A stretch of 64,000 nucleotides of DNA from Paenibacillus periandrae (GCF_022458865.1 NZ_JAJNMU010000029.1:1-64000); one strand, 5' to 3'; positions 8,900 through 18,873 are shown, counted from the stretch's first letter. The notes: generated from the letters alone by a model not told the origin. Numbers and translations: made by a program.

Positions 8900-9877
8900 T
8901 CACCCTTTTATGATCAATTTCGTTTGGAGAGTGACAGTGTCACCTGGTTGAATCACTCTGAATCCTGTAAGAGCCTCTGGCAAATCCAGATTTGGCGCAT
9001 TAGTTACCCATGTATAAGGCTCAGGACACAAGTATCCCTGCTTCGAGTCGTCATTATAAACGACCCAATGTCCGAAATGGCTGTCGCACTGGTAGGTTAT
9101 TTTCAAACCGACATTTTCATCCGTCAAAACAGCCTTATTCACGCCCTGTTTCGAAGCAAGGAATACATCATCCAGAGCATGACCTACCAGGCTTTTCCCC
9201 TTTTGCAGCTGCTCTTTATACGCAATATCCAGCAGATCTCCCGTAGGCAGCATCCGCTCATTCAGCTGCCATTGCGTGTCGGCGTTTAATGAAAATGTAC
9301 ATTTCCCCAAATCATCCCCATTGCGGAACGGAAAGCGAAACGTCGTATGGAAGCCGAAACCCCAAGGGAAGGGACGATCGTCCATGCTCGTAATGATCGC
9401 TTCTTTATATAGCACATTCGCTTCCAGGGAATACTTCATCCTCACCCGGAAGTGATGGGGGAACTGCGACCACACTTCCGGATGCGCGGTCGAATCGATT
9501 TCCGTTTGCAGCGTTGAGTTATCTGCATCCTGCCCGGAAGCGACAAGCTTCCATTTCTCCCCGTACAGCAACCCGTGGGAATGATTATGATCGAGCGGTT
9601 CATTCAGTTTAAAATGATAGACAGTTCCAAGATATGAAAAGGTTCCGTCGGCAATCCGGTTCGGCGGAAACAATACCGGAATACCGTAAAGAATGGGGTC
9701 CGAGTGATATTCTTCTGCGCTCGACGGCGTTCTCAGCAGCTCGATGTTCTTACCTTTATGCCTCAATGAAATCAAGTTGCTGCCCCAGCCGGGAACCAGA
9801 ATCAGCTCCAGCAGCTCGTTGTGCAGCGAAACAGCCGGCTCACCGAAATAATCAATATGGTTAACTGATGCAAGCAT
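8900..9877 (-). CDS. aldose 1-epimerase-like protein
   Basis: A 325-residue galactose mutarotase-fold protein that would interconvert anomers of a sugar or sugar acid. Recognisable regions are LELILVPGWGSNLISLRHKG, the histidine in NHSHGLLYGEKW, and the C-terminal sequence GYLCPEPYTWVTNAPNL, where the acidic catalytic residue of the family normally lies. A GGGG site precedes the ATG. It follows the GH4 gene by 17 bases and overlaps the dehydratase region, consistent with handling the monomer released by the GH4 enzyme. Confidence 0.8.
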   Translation of the reverse strand: MLASVNHIDYFGEPAVSLHNELLELILVPGWGSNLISLRHKGKNIELLRTPSSAEEYHSDPILYGIPVLFPPNRIADGTFSYLGTVYHFKLNEPLDHNHSHGLLYGEKWKLVASGQDADNSTLQTEIDSTAHPEVWSQFPHHFRVRMKYSLEANVLYKEAIITSMDDRPFPWGFGFHTTFRFPFRNGDDLGKCTFSLNADTQWQLNERMLPTGDLLDIAYKEQLQKGKSLVGHALDDVFLASKQGVNKAVLTDENVGLKITYQCDSHFGHWVVYNDDSKQGYLCPEPYTWVTNAPNLDLPEALTGFRVIQPGDTVTLQTKLIIKG

Positions 9878-9894
9878 GGCATACCCCGTTTCTT

Positions 9895-11241
9895 TTATTG
9901 CTGATAATGGCTCTTCATCGCTTCCAGTCCCGGTAATAATAAAATTTCATCGATCAAACTTCTTGCCTGGCTTTCCGTACGAGTCCATGGATCCATCAAC
10001 ACGAGTTTAACCAAATCATCATAGCTCCCGGTCTCATATGCAGCTAATTCCGTCTCCACAGATGCCACACGATCTCTTAAGGCATATTCGATGATTGGTT
10101 TAGGCAGCCCTTTTGTTCGTATCCCTGCAACTCCGGCCGCATTGACATAACACGGGATTTCTACCTGGAAATCAAGCGGAATACCCGGTACGAAATTTCC
10201 TTCGTTCAGCACGTTAAGAATAATAACCCGGGGAATGTCACACGCAATTGCTTCAATAAAAGGTATCATCGGTTCTCTGGAATGCTTCGGCGGGAAGCTT
10301 TCCAGCACTAGCCTGGATTCATCCTCAGCTACCTCCTGAATTCTCCGGACCTTTTCTGCGCCGTTTCTCAAATAAGCAGCGAACCATGCATCGGGATCAT
10401 CCTTATACTTCTCTTGTGTTGCCCCGTCCGCATGGTGCCAGAACGGCCAAGCGCCGCCGCCGGGATTGCCGGTGTCGCCAATGGGGTAAGCGCCGAACTT
10501 TTTATACAAATCAATCGCTTTAGGTCCCATACTGTCACAATTTTTGCAAGTTTTGAAATACTCCTCCGATTGTTCTTCTATCCATTTATCCAATATTGGA
10601 AACGCATCTTTCCCTTTATACCGAAATTCGGTCAGCCATATGAAATGGTTGATGCCCGGAACCTCATAAGTAATATGCTCCGGTTCAAGTCCCAGAACAG
10701 CAGCAACGTTATAAATTCCGTTAGAACCATGGCAGAAGCCTGCCAGCTTCGCATGCGGATATTTCCGGCTTAAGTAAGTGACTCCAGCCATCACCGGATT
10801 AGCGACCAGCATATACCATGCATTCGGACTAATCTCCAGAATGTCCTTAAGAATTGATTCCATCAAGCTCAACTGCCCATAGTTAATCCAAAAACCTTCA
10901 TCATGCATTACATGCAGACTTCCACCGAACCGGTAGTTATGCTTCTTGGCGATTTCCCAGCCTTGGGTAAACCGGTCATGTCCGCCAACAAGAGCTGCAT
11001 TCAAGACGAAATCGGCATCACGGATCGACTCACGCCGATCGACGGTTTGCTCCAAGTTCAAGTGAATGCCTGCTTCTTTCGCGTAGCGGCGGCATAAGGA
11101 ATATGCGTTGTGAAGTCGGTCCTCATCAATATCCATAAAGCTGATCGTACTTCCCTCTAAGCTTGAGGTCAGGCAAATATCACGAATTAAATTCAAAGAA
11201 AAAACAGCAGAGCCTGCACCAATGATACTGATTTTTGTCAT
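9895..11241 (-). CDS. GH4 glycosidase, probable alpha-uronidase
   Basis: A 448-residue NAD- and metal-dependent family 4 glycoside hydrolase, the size of B. subtilis LplD. The Rossmann motif ISIIGAGSAVFSLNLIRD is at the N-terminus, ANPVMAGVT at about 147-155, the metal-binding Cys-His pair at C170-H171 and a further histidine at H199 (GINHF). The residue after Cys-His is glycine (CHGSNG). In GH4 this CHG form is associated with alpha-glucuronidases and the alpha-galacturonidase LplD, whereas CHS marks alpha-glucosidases and galactosidases. The enzyme therefore probably releases a uronic acid. GGAGG precedes the ATG. Confidence 0.85.
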   Translation of the reverse strand: MTKISIIGAGSAVFSLNLIRDICLTSSLEGSTISFMDIDEDRLHNAYSLCRRYAKEAGIHLNLEQTVDRRESIRDADFVLNAALVGGHDRFTQGWEIAKKHNYRFGGSLHVMHDEGFWINYGQLSLMESILKDILEISPNAWYMLVANPVMAGVTYLSRKYPHAKLAGFCHGSNGIYNVAAVLGLEPEHITYEVPGINHFIWLTEFRYKGKDAFPILDKWIEEQSEEYFKTCKNCDSMGPKAIDLYKKFGAYPIGDTGNPGGGAWPFWHHADGATQEKYKDDPDAWFAAYLRNGAEKVRRIQEVAEDESRLVLESFPPKHSREPMIPFIEAIACDIPRVIILNVLNEGNFVPGIPLDFQVEIPCYVNAAGVAGIRTKGLPKPIIEYALRDRVASVETELAAYETGSYDDLVKLVLMDPWTRTESQARSLIDEILLLPGLEAMKSHYQQ

Positions 11242-11316
11242 TATTTTTCCTCCGTCTTCATCCTCATATCATTAATAATCGTATAGCTGGTAGATGTAAT
11301 GCCTTATATTCATGCT

Positions 11317-12096
11317 CTATATGGCTGCAGATGCCGCACCGTCTATGCTCAAAACGGAGCCTGTAACCGCAGATGCTTCATCGGAAGCAAGGAATAATAC
11401 CGCATATCCGATTTCCCGTGGAGTAGCCATACGACCGCTTGGCTGCTGCTGTTTAATAATGGGGTACAGCTTCTCTATCCCGCCCATGCTATCAGCCAGC
11501 TTCACATTGATATCTGTTTCCACCCATCCCGGGCAAATTGCGTTGCAACGGACCTCACGTTCGGCATAGGAAACCGCAATCTCTTTGGTTAACCCGATAA
11601 TCGCCGCCTTGGATGACGTATAAGCGGTATATCCCGGCTCTGTAAGGCTCGCCATCACAGAAGATGTATTAATAATGGAACCCCGTCCCCGCTTGAGCAT
11701 TTCCGGAATCGCTTTTTTACACATCAGAAACATCGCCTTTACATTGATTCTCATAACCTCGTCCCAGGTTTCCTCCGGATAATCAACAATGTCGCCGATC
11801 GGCATAATCCCTGCATTGTTAAACACGATATCCAGTCCACCAAATTCATGGATGGCCGCCTGAACAGCCCTGTCTGCTGTTTCTAATCGTGAAACGTCAC
11901 CAGTAATGGTCACACAGCTGCCTTGTGCTGCACGAATTTCATTGGCAGTCATCTGCAAATTAGCTTCGTTCCAATCAACGAGCACCAGCTTGGCACCCTC
12001 TTCAGCAAATAGCAATGCAGTACCTTTACCGATACCTGATGCCGCTCCTGTTATAATCGCTACTTTACCAGCGACCCTTCCCGTTTTTTCAACCAT
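11317..12096 (-). CDS. SDR-family oxidoreductase
   Basis: A classical short-chain dehydrogenase of about 259 residues. It has the cofactor motif TGAASGIGKG, an acidic residue after beta strand 2 (VLVDWNE) suggesting NAD preference, NNAGIMPIGD, the catalytic serine (NTSSVM) and YTAYTSSKAA, where tyrosine and lysine are four residues apart. The ATG at 12096 is chosen because AAAGGA lies just upstream; an in-frame start at 12141 would overlap the permease gene and has no ribosome site. Between the importer and the GH4 gene, it probably oxidises the imported sugar or uronic acid. Confidence 0.85.
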   Translation of the reverse strand: MVEKTGRVAGKVAIITGAASGIGKGTALLFAEEGAKLVLVDWNEANLQMTANEIRAAQGSCVTITGDVSRLETADRAVQAAIHEFGGLDIVFNNAGIMPIGDIVDYPEETWDEVMRINVKAMFLMCKKAIPEMLKRGRGSIINTSSVMASLTEPGYTAYTSSKAAIIGLTKEIAVSYAEREVRCNAICPGWVETDINVKLADSMGGIEKLYPIIKQQQPSGRMATPREIGYAVLFLASDEASAVTGSVLSIDGAASAAI

Positions 12097-12124
12097 CAAT
12101 ATACGTCCTTTCGTTACGCAATTT

Positions 12125-12955
12125 TCACTTAACAGCGCCAATCACAAGCCCTTTGCGGATATAGCCCTGTAAGCTTACATAGATTAGAATCGGCGGCAAC
12201 GAGGTCAATACCAGACCAGCCAACATCAGCGGATATTCAGAGCTAAATCGTCCAAGGATGGTTGCCACGGCAACTGTCACCGTTTTCATGTTATCCGATT
12301 GCAAATAAATAAGCGGGGTCATTAGATCGTTATACCAAGAGGTGGTATTAAAAATCGACACTGTAACAATACCTGGTATGCTCATAGGAACAACAATTTT
12401 GGACATGAGCTGCCAGTAATTTGCGCCGTCTATTTTCACGGCCTCGATAATTTCGTTGGGCAGCCCCCGCATTAAGGACGTCATTAGAAAAACATTGCCC
12501 GGCACAGCGGAAACACCCCAAATGACAATAACGGATATGAAGTTATCAACCAAGCCCAAACGCGACATCAATAAGAAGTTAGGGATCACAAAAGTAATAC
12601 TGGGTATCGTCATTGTGGCAATTACTGTCGTATACAACACGGTGCGGTGTGAGAAGTTAATCTTTGCAAACGCATAGGAGGCCGGTAGAGCGATACAATG
12701 TGTAAGCACAAAAGCTCCAAGCACACAAATTAACGTATTCGTAAACAGCTTCACTAAAGAAAATCGGTAAAATAAAGCCAGAAAATTATCAAAATACCAC
12801 GTTTTAGGCAGTGCAGCAGGGTACTGGATAAACTCCAACGAAGTTTTCATGCTGCTAAACAGCATATACAACAGCGGATAAACCGCTATGCAAGCTAATG
12901 CAAGCAAAATGAGAAAAATGAACAAGCGGCTTATCTTTTGCCCTAAAGTATGCAT
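12125..12955 (-). CDS. carbohydrate ABC transporter permease (LplC/MalG type)
   Basis: A 276-residue inner-membrane permease with six predicted helices and the cytoplasmic EAA-type loop (EIIEAVKIDGANYWQLMSKIVVPMSIPG) that docks the ATPase. The start at 12955 has AAGGAGG at ideal spacing; the reading frame extends upstream to 13012 without a ribosome site. It is the second of two permease genes following the binding protein. As usual for this family, no ATPase gene is present and a shared MsmX-type ATPase elsewhere is probably used. Confidence 0.9.
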   Translation of the reverse strand: MHTLGQKISRLFIFLILLALACIAVYPLLYMLFSSMKTSLEFIQYPAALPKTWYFDNFLALFYRFSLVKLFTNTLICVLGAFVLTHCIALPASYAFAKINFSHRTVLYTTVIATMTIPSITFVIPNFLLMSRLGLVDNFISVIVIWGVSAVPGNVFLMTSLMRGLPNEIIEAVKIDGANYWQLMSKIVVPMSIPGIVTVSIFNTTSWYNDLMTPLIYLQSDNMKTVTVAVATILGRFSSEYPLMLAGLVLTSLPPILIYVSLQGYIRKGLVIGAVK

Positions 12956-13017
12956 AGTTACCTCCTTCAAGCTTTGCATGTGCAAGGCTTCCTGAAAAAA
13001 GCATTGGAACAAGTTAG

Positions 13018-13884
13018 CTAATCATTCAGCTTTTCCGATACCTTCAGCTGCACCCAGGTTATACACATGACGATAATAAACAACAACATCGAAAGCGATG
13101 AAGCATACCCCATTTTCCCGCTCTTGAAGGCCATCAAATAAATCATGTAGTCAATCGGTGTCGTTTCATAACCAGGTCCGCCTCCGGTTACCGAATATAT
13201 AAGCGAGAACAGACCGATAAATACATAAATAATATTCGTTACCGTAAAATAAAAAATCGTCGGGTACAACAATGGGATTACGATACGAAAGAGCCTCTGT
13301 CCCCAATTAGCTCCATCGATTTTGGCTGATTCGAATATTTCGTTCGATATGGAAGACATTCCGGACAAAAATATTAAAGCTCCCTGTCCCAACGTCTGCC
13401 AGTAGAAGCAAAAAATTAAAATCATGAATTCGGCTGGCACGACATTCAACCAATCCACTATCCAGTGCTCCAGTCCAAAAGATTCTAGAGCAGCATTAAC
13501 AACTCCCCTGGAGGAGAACATCGATTTCATCAAAAATCCGATAATAACGGACGATAGGATCGTGGGAAAGTAGTAAACGGAACGGAAAATTTTCCAGCCC
13601 GGCACCTCTTCAAACATTAAAACAGACACGACCAAGCAAATGATCAGAATACCCGGGACACTGATTAAAAAGATGAAATTGTTTCTTAACATCAGCAGCA
13701 GGTCGCCGTTGCTTAAAATTGCCCAATAATTGTTGAAGCCTATAAACCTGCTAGTAACACCATCCCAATTGGTAAAGCTGTAATAAAACGTATTCAACAT
13801 CGGATAGCCTTTAAACACAGCAATGGCAAGAAAAGCTGGAATTAAGGACCAATATCCGATCAGGGATTCCCTTCGTTGATTCAA
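13018..13884 (-). CDS. carbohydrate ABC transporter permease (LplB/MalF type)
   Basis: A 288-residue membrane protein with six helices and the EAA-type loop (EIFESAKIDGANWGQRLFRIVIPLLYP). The first codon appears to be TTG with GGGAGGGG upstream. The first helix (YWSLIPAFLAIAVFKGYPML) is typical of the LplB group in Paenibacillus and Bacillus. It lies 63 bases after the binding-protein gene and pairs with the downstream permease to form the channel of a sugar importer. Confidence 0.9.
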   Translation of the reverse strand: MNQRRESLIGYWSLIPAFLAIAVFKGYPMLNTFYYSFTNWDGVTSRFIGFNNYWAILSNGDLLLMLRNNFIFLISVPGILIICLVVSVLMFEEVPGWKIFRSVYYFPTILSSVIIGFLMKSMFSSRGVVNAALESFGLEHWIVDWLNVVPAEFMILIFCFYWQTLGQGALIFLSGMSSISNEIFESAKIDGANWGQRLFRIVIPLLYPTIFYFTVTNIIYVFIGLFSLIYSVTGGGPGYETTPIDYMIYLMAFKSGKMGYASSLSMLLFIIVMCITWVQLKVSEKLND

Positions 13885-13947
13885 CCTTATTCCCCTCCCG
13901 CATGATAGAGGCTTTACCGGAACAACCCGACAAAGCCCGCCTCAGCC

Positions 13948-15309
13948 CTATTTATTCGAGTTTAAAACCTCATCCCGCTTTTTATCAATTTTTTTCAAAA
14001 ACTCATCTGTGGTCATTTTACCCGTGAATACCAAGGATTGAAGTGAGGCAATTTCACTTGTCAGCTCGGAAGGAAAAATATTGTCCGGCCAGAAGATCGC
14101 ACTTGGCTTATTTGCAGCTGTCTGCATATCCCGAATCAGCGGTTCATCGATAAACTCGTTGACATTGACATCCTTAACAACGGTTAGCGAGCCTTCGCCT
14201 GATTTAATTTTATTGATTTGTTCTTCTTTACTCATCAAAAATTTGATGAAATCTACGGATTCCTTTTTATTCTTTGAATAGCTCGTTACGACGAATGCAT
14301 TTCCGACGCCACCAACACCACCGTCATGAATCTGCACATCCTCATTGAAATCAGGCACCTTCATAATTCCCAAATCATCACCAAGCGCTTTACGGGCTTC
14401 CGTTATTGTTTTATTTCCCGCCAGCACCATCGCCACTTGCCCTTTATAAAATAATTGCCTTGCTTGATTGGACGTATCTGATACAGCTAACCCCTTATCG
14501 TAAAGCTGGTTCCAAGCCTTCATAATTTCTGCCAGCTTGGGATCAGAGAAATTCCTCTTGCCTTGAACGAGCTCGCCAAGACCAGCTGGTGTAACCGTTT
14601 GCGCAATCCAGTAAGATGGAATATGCCAGAAATTTACAGGCATTTGAAGGCCGATTGGTGTTGTGCCCTTATCTTTTACTTTTTGCAGCATAGCCACAAA
14701 TTCATTATAATTTTTCAGAGGTTTTTGCTCCGGGTTCACGCCGGCATCCGCCAATATCTTCTTATTATAAAAGAGTGCAAATATACCGTCAGTCGAGAAG
14801 GGCACACCGTAGATTTTGCCATCCTCCTTAAAGCCCTCAGCCACCGCCTCCCAGCCTGTAATCCGCGAGCGTTCTTCTTTTTTAAAATACGAGTCCATCG
14901 GCTCAAGAAACTGCTTAAATCTTAACATATAGGTACCTGACCATAAGACGGTCAAATCCGGGCCATTTTTGGCAATGCTGGCCGTCTGGAATTTGGTAAA
15001 CATCTCTTCGTTGGAGGGGACGTCCTGAACCTCGACCGTAACTCCCGGGTTAACTTTCTCAAATCTGCTGATAGCTTGAAAAATGTAAAAGTCCTCTCTC
15101 TTCTTTGTTTTATTATTGGCATCAATTGTCGGATAGCCTGAATTCCAGAAAACAATCTTAACGGGATCCTTACTAGGCTGTGGCTTACTGTCTGTATTCG
15201 AAACTGCAGCTGTCCCGCTGCCGCTTTGCCCTGCCGAGCATCCCCAGAAACCGAATGCCATAATTCCTGTAAGCCCTAATATGGAAAGCTTTTTTATTGG
15301 TGCCCCCAT
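13948..15309 (-). CDS. sugar ABC transporter substrate-binding lipoprotein
   Basis: A 453-residue extracellular binding protein. The N-terminus has a lysine pair, a hydrophobic stretch and a lipobox ending at C24 (FGFWGC), followed by a Gly/Ser linker, so it is probably lipid-anchored outside the membrane. The fold is that of MalE/UgpB-type proteins (IVFWNSGYPTIDANN near the start, GKIYGVPFSTDGIFALFYNK in the middle). GGGGGAG precedes the ATG. Linkage with GH4 and uronate enzymes suggests an oligouronide or uronic-acid-containing oligosaccharide ligand, by inference. Confidence 0.9.
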   Translation of the reverse strand: MGAPIKKLSILGLTGIMAFGFWGCSAGQSGSGTAAVSNTDSKPQPSKDPVKIVFWNSGYPTIDANNKTKKREDFYIFQAISRFEKVNPGVTVEVQDVPSNEEMFTKFQTASIAKNGPDLTVLWSGTYMLRFKQFLEPMDSYFKKEERSRITGWEAVAEGFKEDGKIYGVPFSTDGIFALFYNKKILADAGVNPEQKPLKNYNEFVAMLQKVKDKGTTPIGLQMPVNFWHIPSYWIAQTVTPAGLGELVQGKRNFSDPKLAEIMKAWNQLYDKGLAVSDTSNQARQLFYKGQVAMVLAGNKTITEARKALGDDLGIMKVPDFNEDVQIHDGGVGGVGNAFVVTSYSKNKKESVDFIKFLMSKEEQINKIKSGEGSLTVVKDVNVNEFIDEPLIRDMQTAANKPSAIFWPDNIFPSELTSEIASLQSLVFTGKMTTDEFLKKIDKKRDEVLNSNK

Positions 15310-15343
15310 TGAATGACTCCCCCTTAGTTGTTATTTCTATTTT

Positions 15344-15372
15344 ATTATAAAGTGTAAGATATTCGATTAGAA
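15344..15372 (-). promoter_or_regulatory. candidate promoter of the sugar importer operon
   Basis: A TATAAT -10 box (15344-15349) lies 17 bases from a weak -35 (TTCTAA, 15367-15372), about 35 bases upstream of the binding-protein start. The poor -35 box fits a promoter that needs an activator such as the neighbouring YesN-type AraC regulator. Confidence 0.5.
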
Positions 15373-15457
15373 TGACAGGGTACTGCGTTGCGCTTATCAA
15401 TTTATATCCGGTTTTACATCCATTTATCTTTTATTCATGTTCATTTATCATGTTATA

Positions 15458-15501
15458 CAAAAACACCCCGATCAACTTTTGGATTCCAAAGATTGATCGG
15501 A
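15458..15501 (-). terminator. terminator after the yesN-type gene
   Basis: A long hairpin with arms CCGATCAA and TTGATCGG plus extra inner pairing, followed on the minus strand by GGTG and TTTTTG. It lies 27 bases beyond the response-regulator stop and separates the regulatory genes from the importer operon. Confidence 0.75.
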
Positions 15502-15527
15502 GCGTGTGAATAACACTGCTTAACCTA

Positions 15528-17087
15528 TTAGCTGCCGCTTGAGTTATAGTGTGAAGGAGCGACCCCCTTTATTTTTTTGAACATGCGGGTGAATGAACTC
15601 AAATTTAAATACCCGAGCTTTTCTGAAATATCCGTTACTGATTTTCCTTCGCGCATCATTTGTTCGGCTCTGTCGAGCTTGGCCGCTAACACATAATCGG
15701 TAAAGCTTTGCCCTGTTTCGAGCTTAAATAATTTACTAAAGTAGGCCGGACTCATACTGACCTGCTCAGAAATGCGATTCAGGCTGACATCTTCGAAAAG
15801 ATGGTCGTTAATAAAATGCCTGGCCGCTTCAATATATTGTTTTCTTTCAAGCGTATAACGGTCGTGAAATAACGATTCGCCGGTTTCGCGGACCAGCGTG
15901 GAAATATTATGGAGCTCTTCGCGCAAAGTTTGATGCTCACGGAATGGCATCCCTGATGAATTCGCCTCAGGATCATGCCTCTCCCTTAATTGGGCAATTT
16001 CCAACATCATTTCACGGAACATATTTTTCATAATTTTCGGCTTTGGGAACGGACTTTTTAGATCTGAGCCTATGCTTTGCATACATGCGATTGCATCGTT
16101 TAATTGCAGCAGCGACAGTCTTAAGCTAAATTCTTTTTTTCGTTCGATGATTGAATCGGGCAGCACATCGCTCAGTACCTGATCGAAAAACAAAGATTCT
16201 TCGGGCAAATAATATTTTAATTCCAGTAATTCTTCCGCTTTTGGAGCAGAGACATCCCAATGATCCCACTTCGTGTACAACTCGCTGCACGCAATTGTAA
16301 TATCAAATCCCAAATAACGTTCAATAGCATCAATTAAGAGCAGTGGATTTACACCGGTATGGCCGGGATAATGGAACATAACGTGCCAACGGCGCTGCCT
16401 GACATCGGGTACAAATCCAATCAGCGCCTCTCTGAATAGCTCACCGGCAACGTTTTCAATCGCATAACCGATTTTTTCCATATCCGCGGGCTCCAAGCCG
16501 GCTCCATTACGAATCCGGGTTTCCAATTGAATGACCCATGCTTGAAAATTTGGATATAGGGTAGCAATGCCGCATCGGGCCAGCTTTTCACGAAATAGAC
16601 TGTAATTCACATGAACTCCGTTCAACCAGCCTCTTAAAAGCACATTTTTTTTCATCGTGTCCACATCATTCTTCATCAAGTGCTCGACAGTACCGCTAAC
16701 TGCTACTTTCTTTTCACGGATGCTTTGGGCCACCTTCTCAAGGGTTGCTTGTAATTCTTCGATCTCCATCGTAGATTTAAGCACAAAATCGCGTACTCCC
16801 AGACGGAGAGACCGTTGGACCATTTCGAAATCTTTATTGCAGGTCAAAATAATGAACTCGCAGGACGGATCTGCCGGCTTAACACGCTCAATGAAATCAA
16901 GCCCGTTCAATTTAGGTATACCAATATCAACCAGAATAATATTCGGTTGATATGCTGTGAACAGCTCAACCGCTTCCAATCCGTCCCGCGCTTCGCAGAC
17001 AATCTCCATTCCCATCTGTTTCCATGGAATCATCGATTTGATGCCCAAGCGCACAAGCATATCGTCTTCGACAATCATCACTTTCAT
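15528..17087 (-). CDS. YesN-type AraC response regulator
   Basis: A 519-residue response regulator: receiver domain (residues 1-120) with acidic pair E7-D8-D9 and phospho-acceptor D54 (IILVDIGIPKLNG), a long middle linker, and a C-terminal AraC/XylS DNA-binding domain with two helix-turn-helix units (VSLNRISEQVSMSPAYFSKL and SVTDISEKLGYLNLSSFTRM). The start overlaps the stop of the sensor kinase gene (ATGA). Such YesM/YesN pairs typically activate an adjacent sugar ABC importer, here the operon starting at 15309. Confidence 0.92.
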   Translation of the reverse strand: MKVMIVEDDMLVRLGIKSMIPWKQMGMEIVCEARDGLEAVELFTAYQPNIILVDIGIPKLNGLDFIERVKPADPSCEFIILTCNKDFEMVQRSLRLGVRDFVLKSTMEIEELQATLEKVAQSIREKKVAVSGTVEHLMKNDVDTMKKNVLLRGWLNGVHVNYSLFREKLARCGIATLYPNFQAWVIQLETRIRNGAGLEPADMEKIGYAIENVAGELFREALIGFVPDVRQRRWHVMFHYPGHTGVNPLLLIDAIERYLGFDITIACSELYTKWDHWDVSAPKAEELLELKYYLPEESLFFDQVLSDVLPDSIIERKKEFSLRLSLLQLNDAIACMQSIGSDLKSPFPKPKIMKNMFREMMLEIAQLRERHDPEANSSGMPFREHQTLREELHNISTLVRETGESLFHDRYTLERKQYIEAARHFINDHLFEDVSLNRISEQVSMSPAYFSKLFKLETGQSFTDYVLAAKLDRAEQMMREGKSVTDISEKLGYLNLSSFTRMFKKIKGVAPSHYNSSGS

Positions 17088-18871
17088 TCACGTTCACCCT
17101 CATCATTGTGAATATCGGGAATAATTATAATGAACTTACTGCCTGCATCCGGCTTGCTTTCCGCATGAATATGGAACGTACCACCAAATTTGAGCTGCAG
17201 CCTACGAATTACATTTTTGATACCGATTCCCGAATTTGCCTCTCCTGCTTTCTTATGCCCGGAAATATCCAGAATTTGCGGAATCATTTCGGGGCTCATA
17301 CCGATTCCGTTATCCTCTATCGTGATGATAACCTCTTTCCCTATTTTAACACAGGTAATCCCCAGTTTGGGTTTCCTTTTCTCCAGAGAAGTGAACCCAT
17401 GCTGAATCGAGTTTTCTACAAAGGGCTGCAGCGAAAGCTTTGGAATAGCGACATCACGAGTATCCGGATCCAGCCTAATTTCCGTTTCAATAGGTATGAT
17501 CATTCTTGCTTCCTGAAAGGCAATATAGCTTTTAACGTAAGCCATTTCATCGGCAACAGTACTCCAAATCACTTGGTAATTATTTAAGGTGTAATGCAGC
17601 ATACTGGCCAGATTAACAAGCGCATGGGCAATGGATTTCTCCCCTTTTATTTCTGCCATCCATCGAACGGAATTAATTGCATTATGTAAAAAATGCGGCC
17701 TGATCTGTGATTGAAGCAAGTTTAATTCCAATTCCAGCTTTTGTTTCTCATCCTCTTTGATTTTTTGAACCTGTATTTGCATTCTTTCGAGCATTTGGTT
17801 AATCCCTGATGATAAGATTTCAATCTCCTCGACCCCTTGATATTCGTATCGGCCGGATAAATCATTGATCCGGTACTGGCGGACCAGTCTGGCCAGCTTC
17901 AGGATGGGAATCATCACCTTTTGCGCTAATAACAACAGGATGAATGAAATCAGAAAAATCGATGCGCCGGTAACAATGAACGTATACAGCCACACCTCTC
18001 TGCTCTCCGTAACGACCATTTCCTTCGGGATCACAGCCACCAGATACCAGGACAAATACGATATATAATGGCAGGAGCTGAAATATTCCTTCCCCTTCCA
18101 TGGAAAATGAAATCCGGCATAATCGGTTCCCGCTTCCATACATCTGCTTACCACTTCTTGGGCTAGAGCAGTTTCAACCTCTTTACCCTCGTTTGGAATT
18201 AATATTTCCTTGTTAGGACTGCTTATAAAAGCTACGGTTTCCGGACTTAATTGGATTTGATAAATCAAACGTTGGATCAACGTTTGATTCATTTGTAAAA
18301 CCATCAAGCCTAAATGCTCATTTCCATAAACCAGGTTTTTAACAATATATACAGCATTATTACGGGTGAGATGATCGTGAAAATCGTTTGAAACCTCATG
18401 ATAAATCACCTTTTTGTCGTATCCAAGATTGTCCGCATACCAAGGAAACGATTGGACGGTTTTTTTGAGTCGCAGCGCTTCTGTCTCATAAATGGGCGAA
18501 TTGCTGAAAACCTCTCCATACCTGCTTATGACCACGACATCAAGCGGCACACGAATTCGATATACTGTGGAGAAAGAATCAAGCTTTGTAGATATTTTAT
18601 TTTTTTGTTCTTCCCGGGTATTCAACAATTCCAGCAATTCCGCATCCTGTGAGAAAGCGCGCAAATTATCTTCAATATGATTGATATATAAGTCCAGATT
18701 AATAGATAAGGAGTCCATATTTTTAGATATCGATTTATTATAAAGCAATTCTAATTTTTGTGCGGATTCATTCCCTAGTAAATAACCCTGAAATAAAATC
18801 GGCAGCACGATACATACAGACAATAAACTGAGCGTTATCAGCTTCCAGCTCTTTTTCCTTTTAACTCTCAT
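17084..18871 (-). CDS. YesM-type sensor histidine kinase
   Basis: A 595-residue membrane sensor: first membrane segment at about residues 10-30, an extracellular sensor domain of about 250 residues, a second membrane segment near 295-320, a HAMP-like linker, then the HisKA_7TM/His_kinase domain. The phospho-histidine lies in SQIRPHFLHNAINSVRW, and the ATPase domain shows LQPFVENSIQHGF, EDNGIGMS and NSGIGIKNV. It starts two bases after the preceding gene and overlaps the response-regulator gene. It probably senses an extracellular saccharide or the loaded binding protein. Confidence 0.92.
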   Translation of the reverse strand: MRVKRKKSWKLITLSLLSVCIVLPILFQGYLLGNESAQKLELLYNKSISKNMDSLSINLDLYINHIEDNLRAFSQDAELLELLNTREEQKNKISTKLDSFSTVYRIRVPLDVVVISRYGEVFSNSPIYETEALRLKKTVQSFPWYADNLGYDKKVIYHEVSNDFHDHLTRNNAVYIVKNLVYGNEHLGLMVLQMNQTLIQRLIYQIQLSPETVAFISSPNKEILIPNEGKEVETALAQEVVSRCMEAGTDYAGFHFPWKGKEYFSSCHYISYLSWYLVAVIPKEMVVTESREVWLYTFIVTGASIFLISFILLLLAQKVMIPILKLARLVRQYRINDLSGRYEYQGVEEIEILSSGINQMLERMQIQVQKIKEDEKQKLELELNLLQSQIRPHFLHNAINSVRWMAEIKGEKSIAHALVNLASMLHYTLNNYQVIWSTVADEMAYVKSYIAFQEARMIIPIETEIRLDPDTRDVAIPKLSLQPFVENSIQHGFTSLEKRKPKLGITCVKIGKEVIITIEDNGIGMSPEMIPQILDISGHKKAGEANSGIGIKNVIRRLQLKFGGTFHIHAESKPDAGSKFIIIIPDIHNDEGERE

Positions 18872-18873
18872 AA

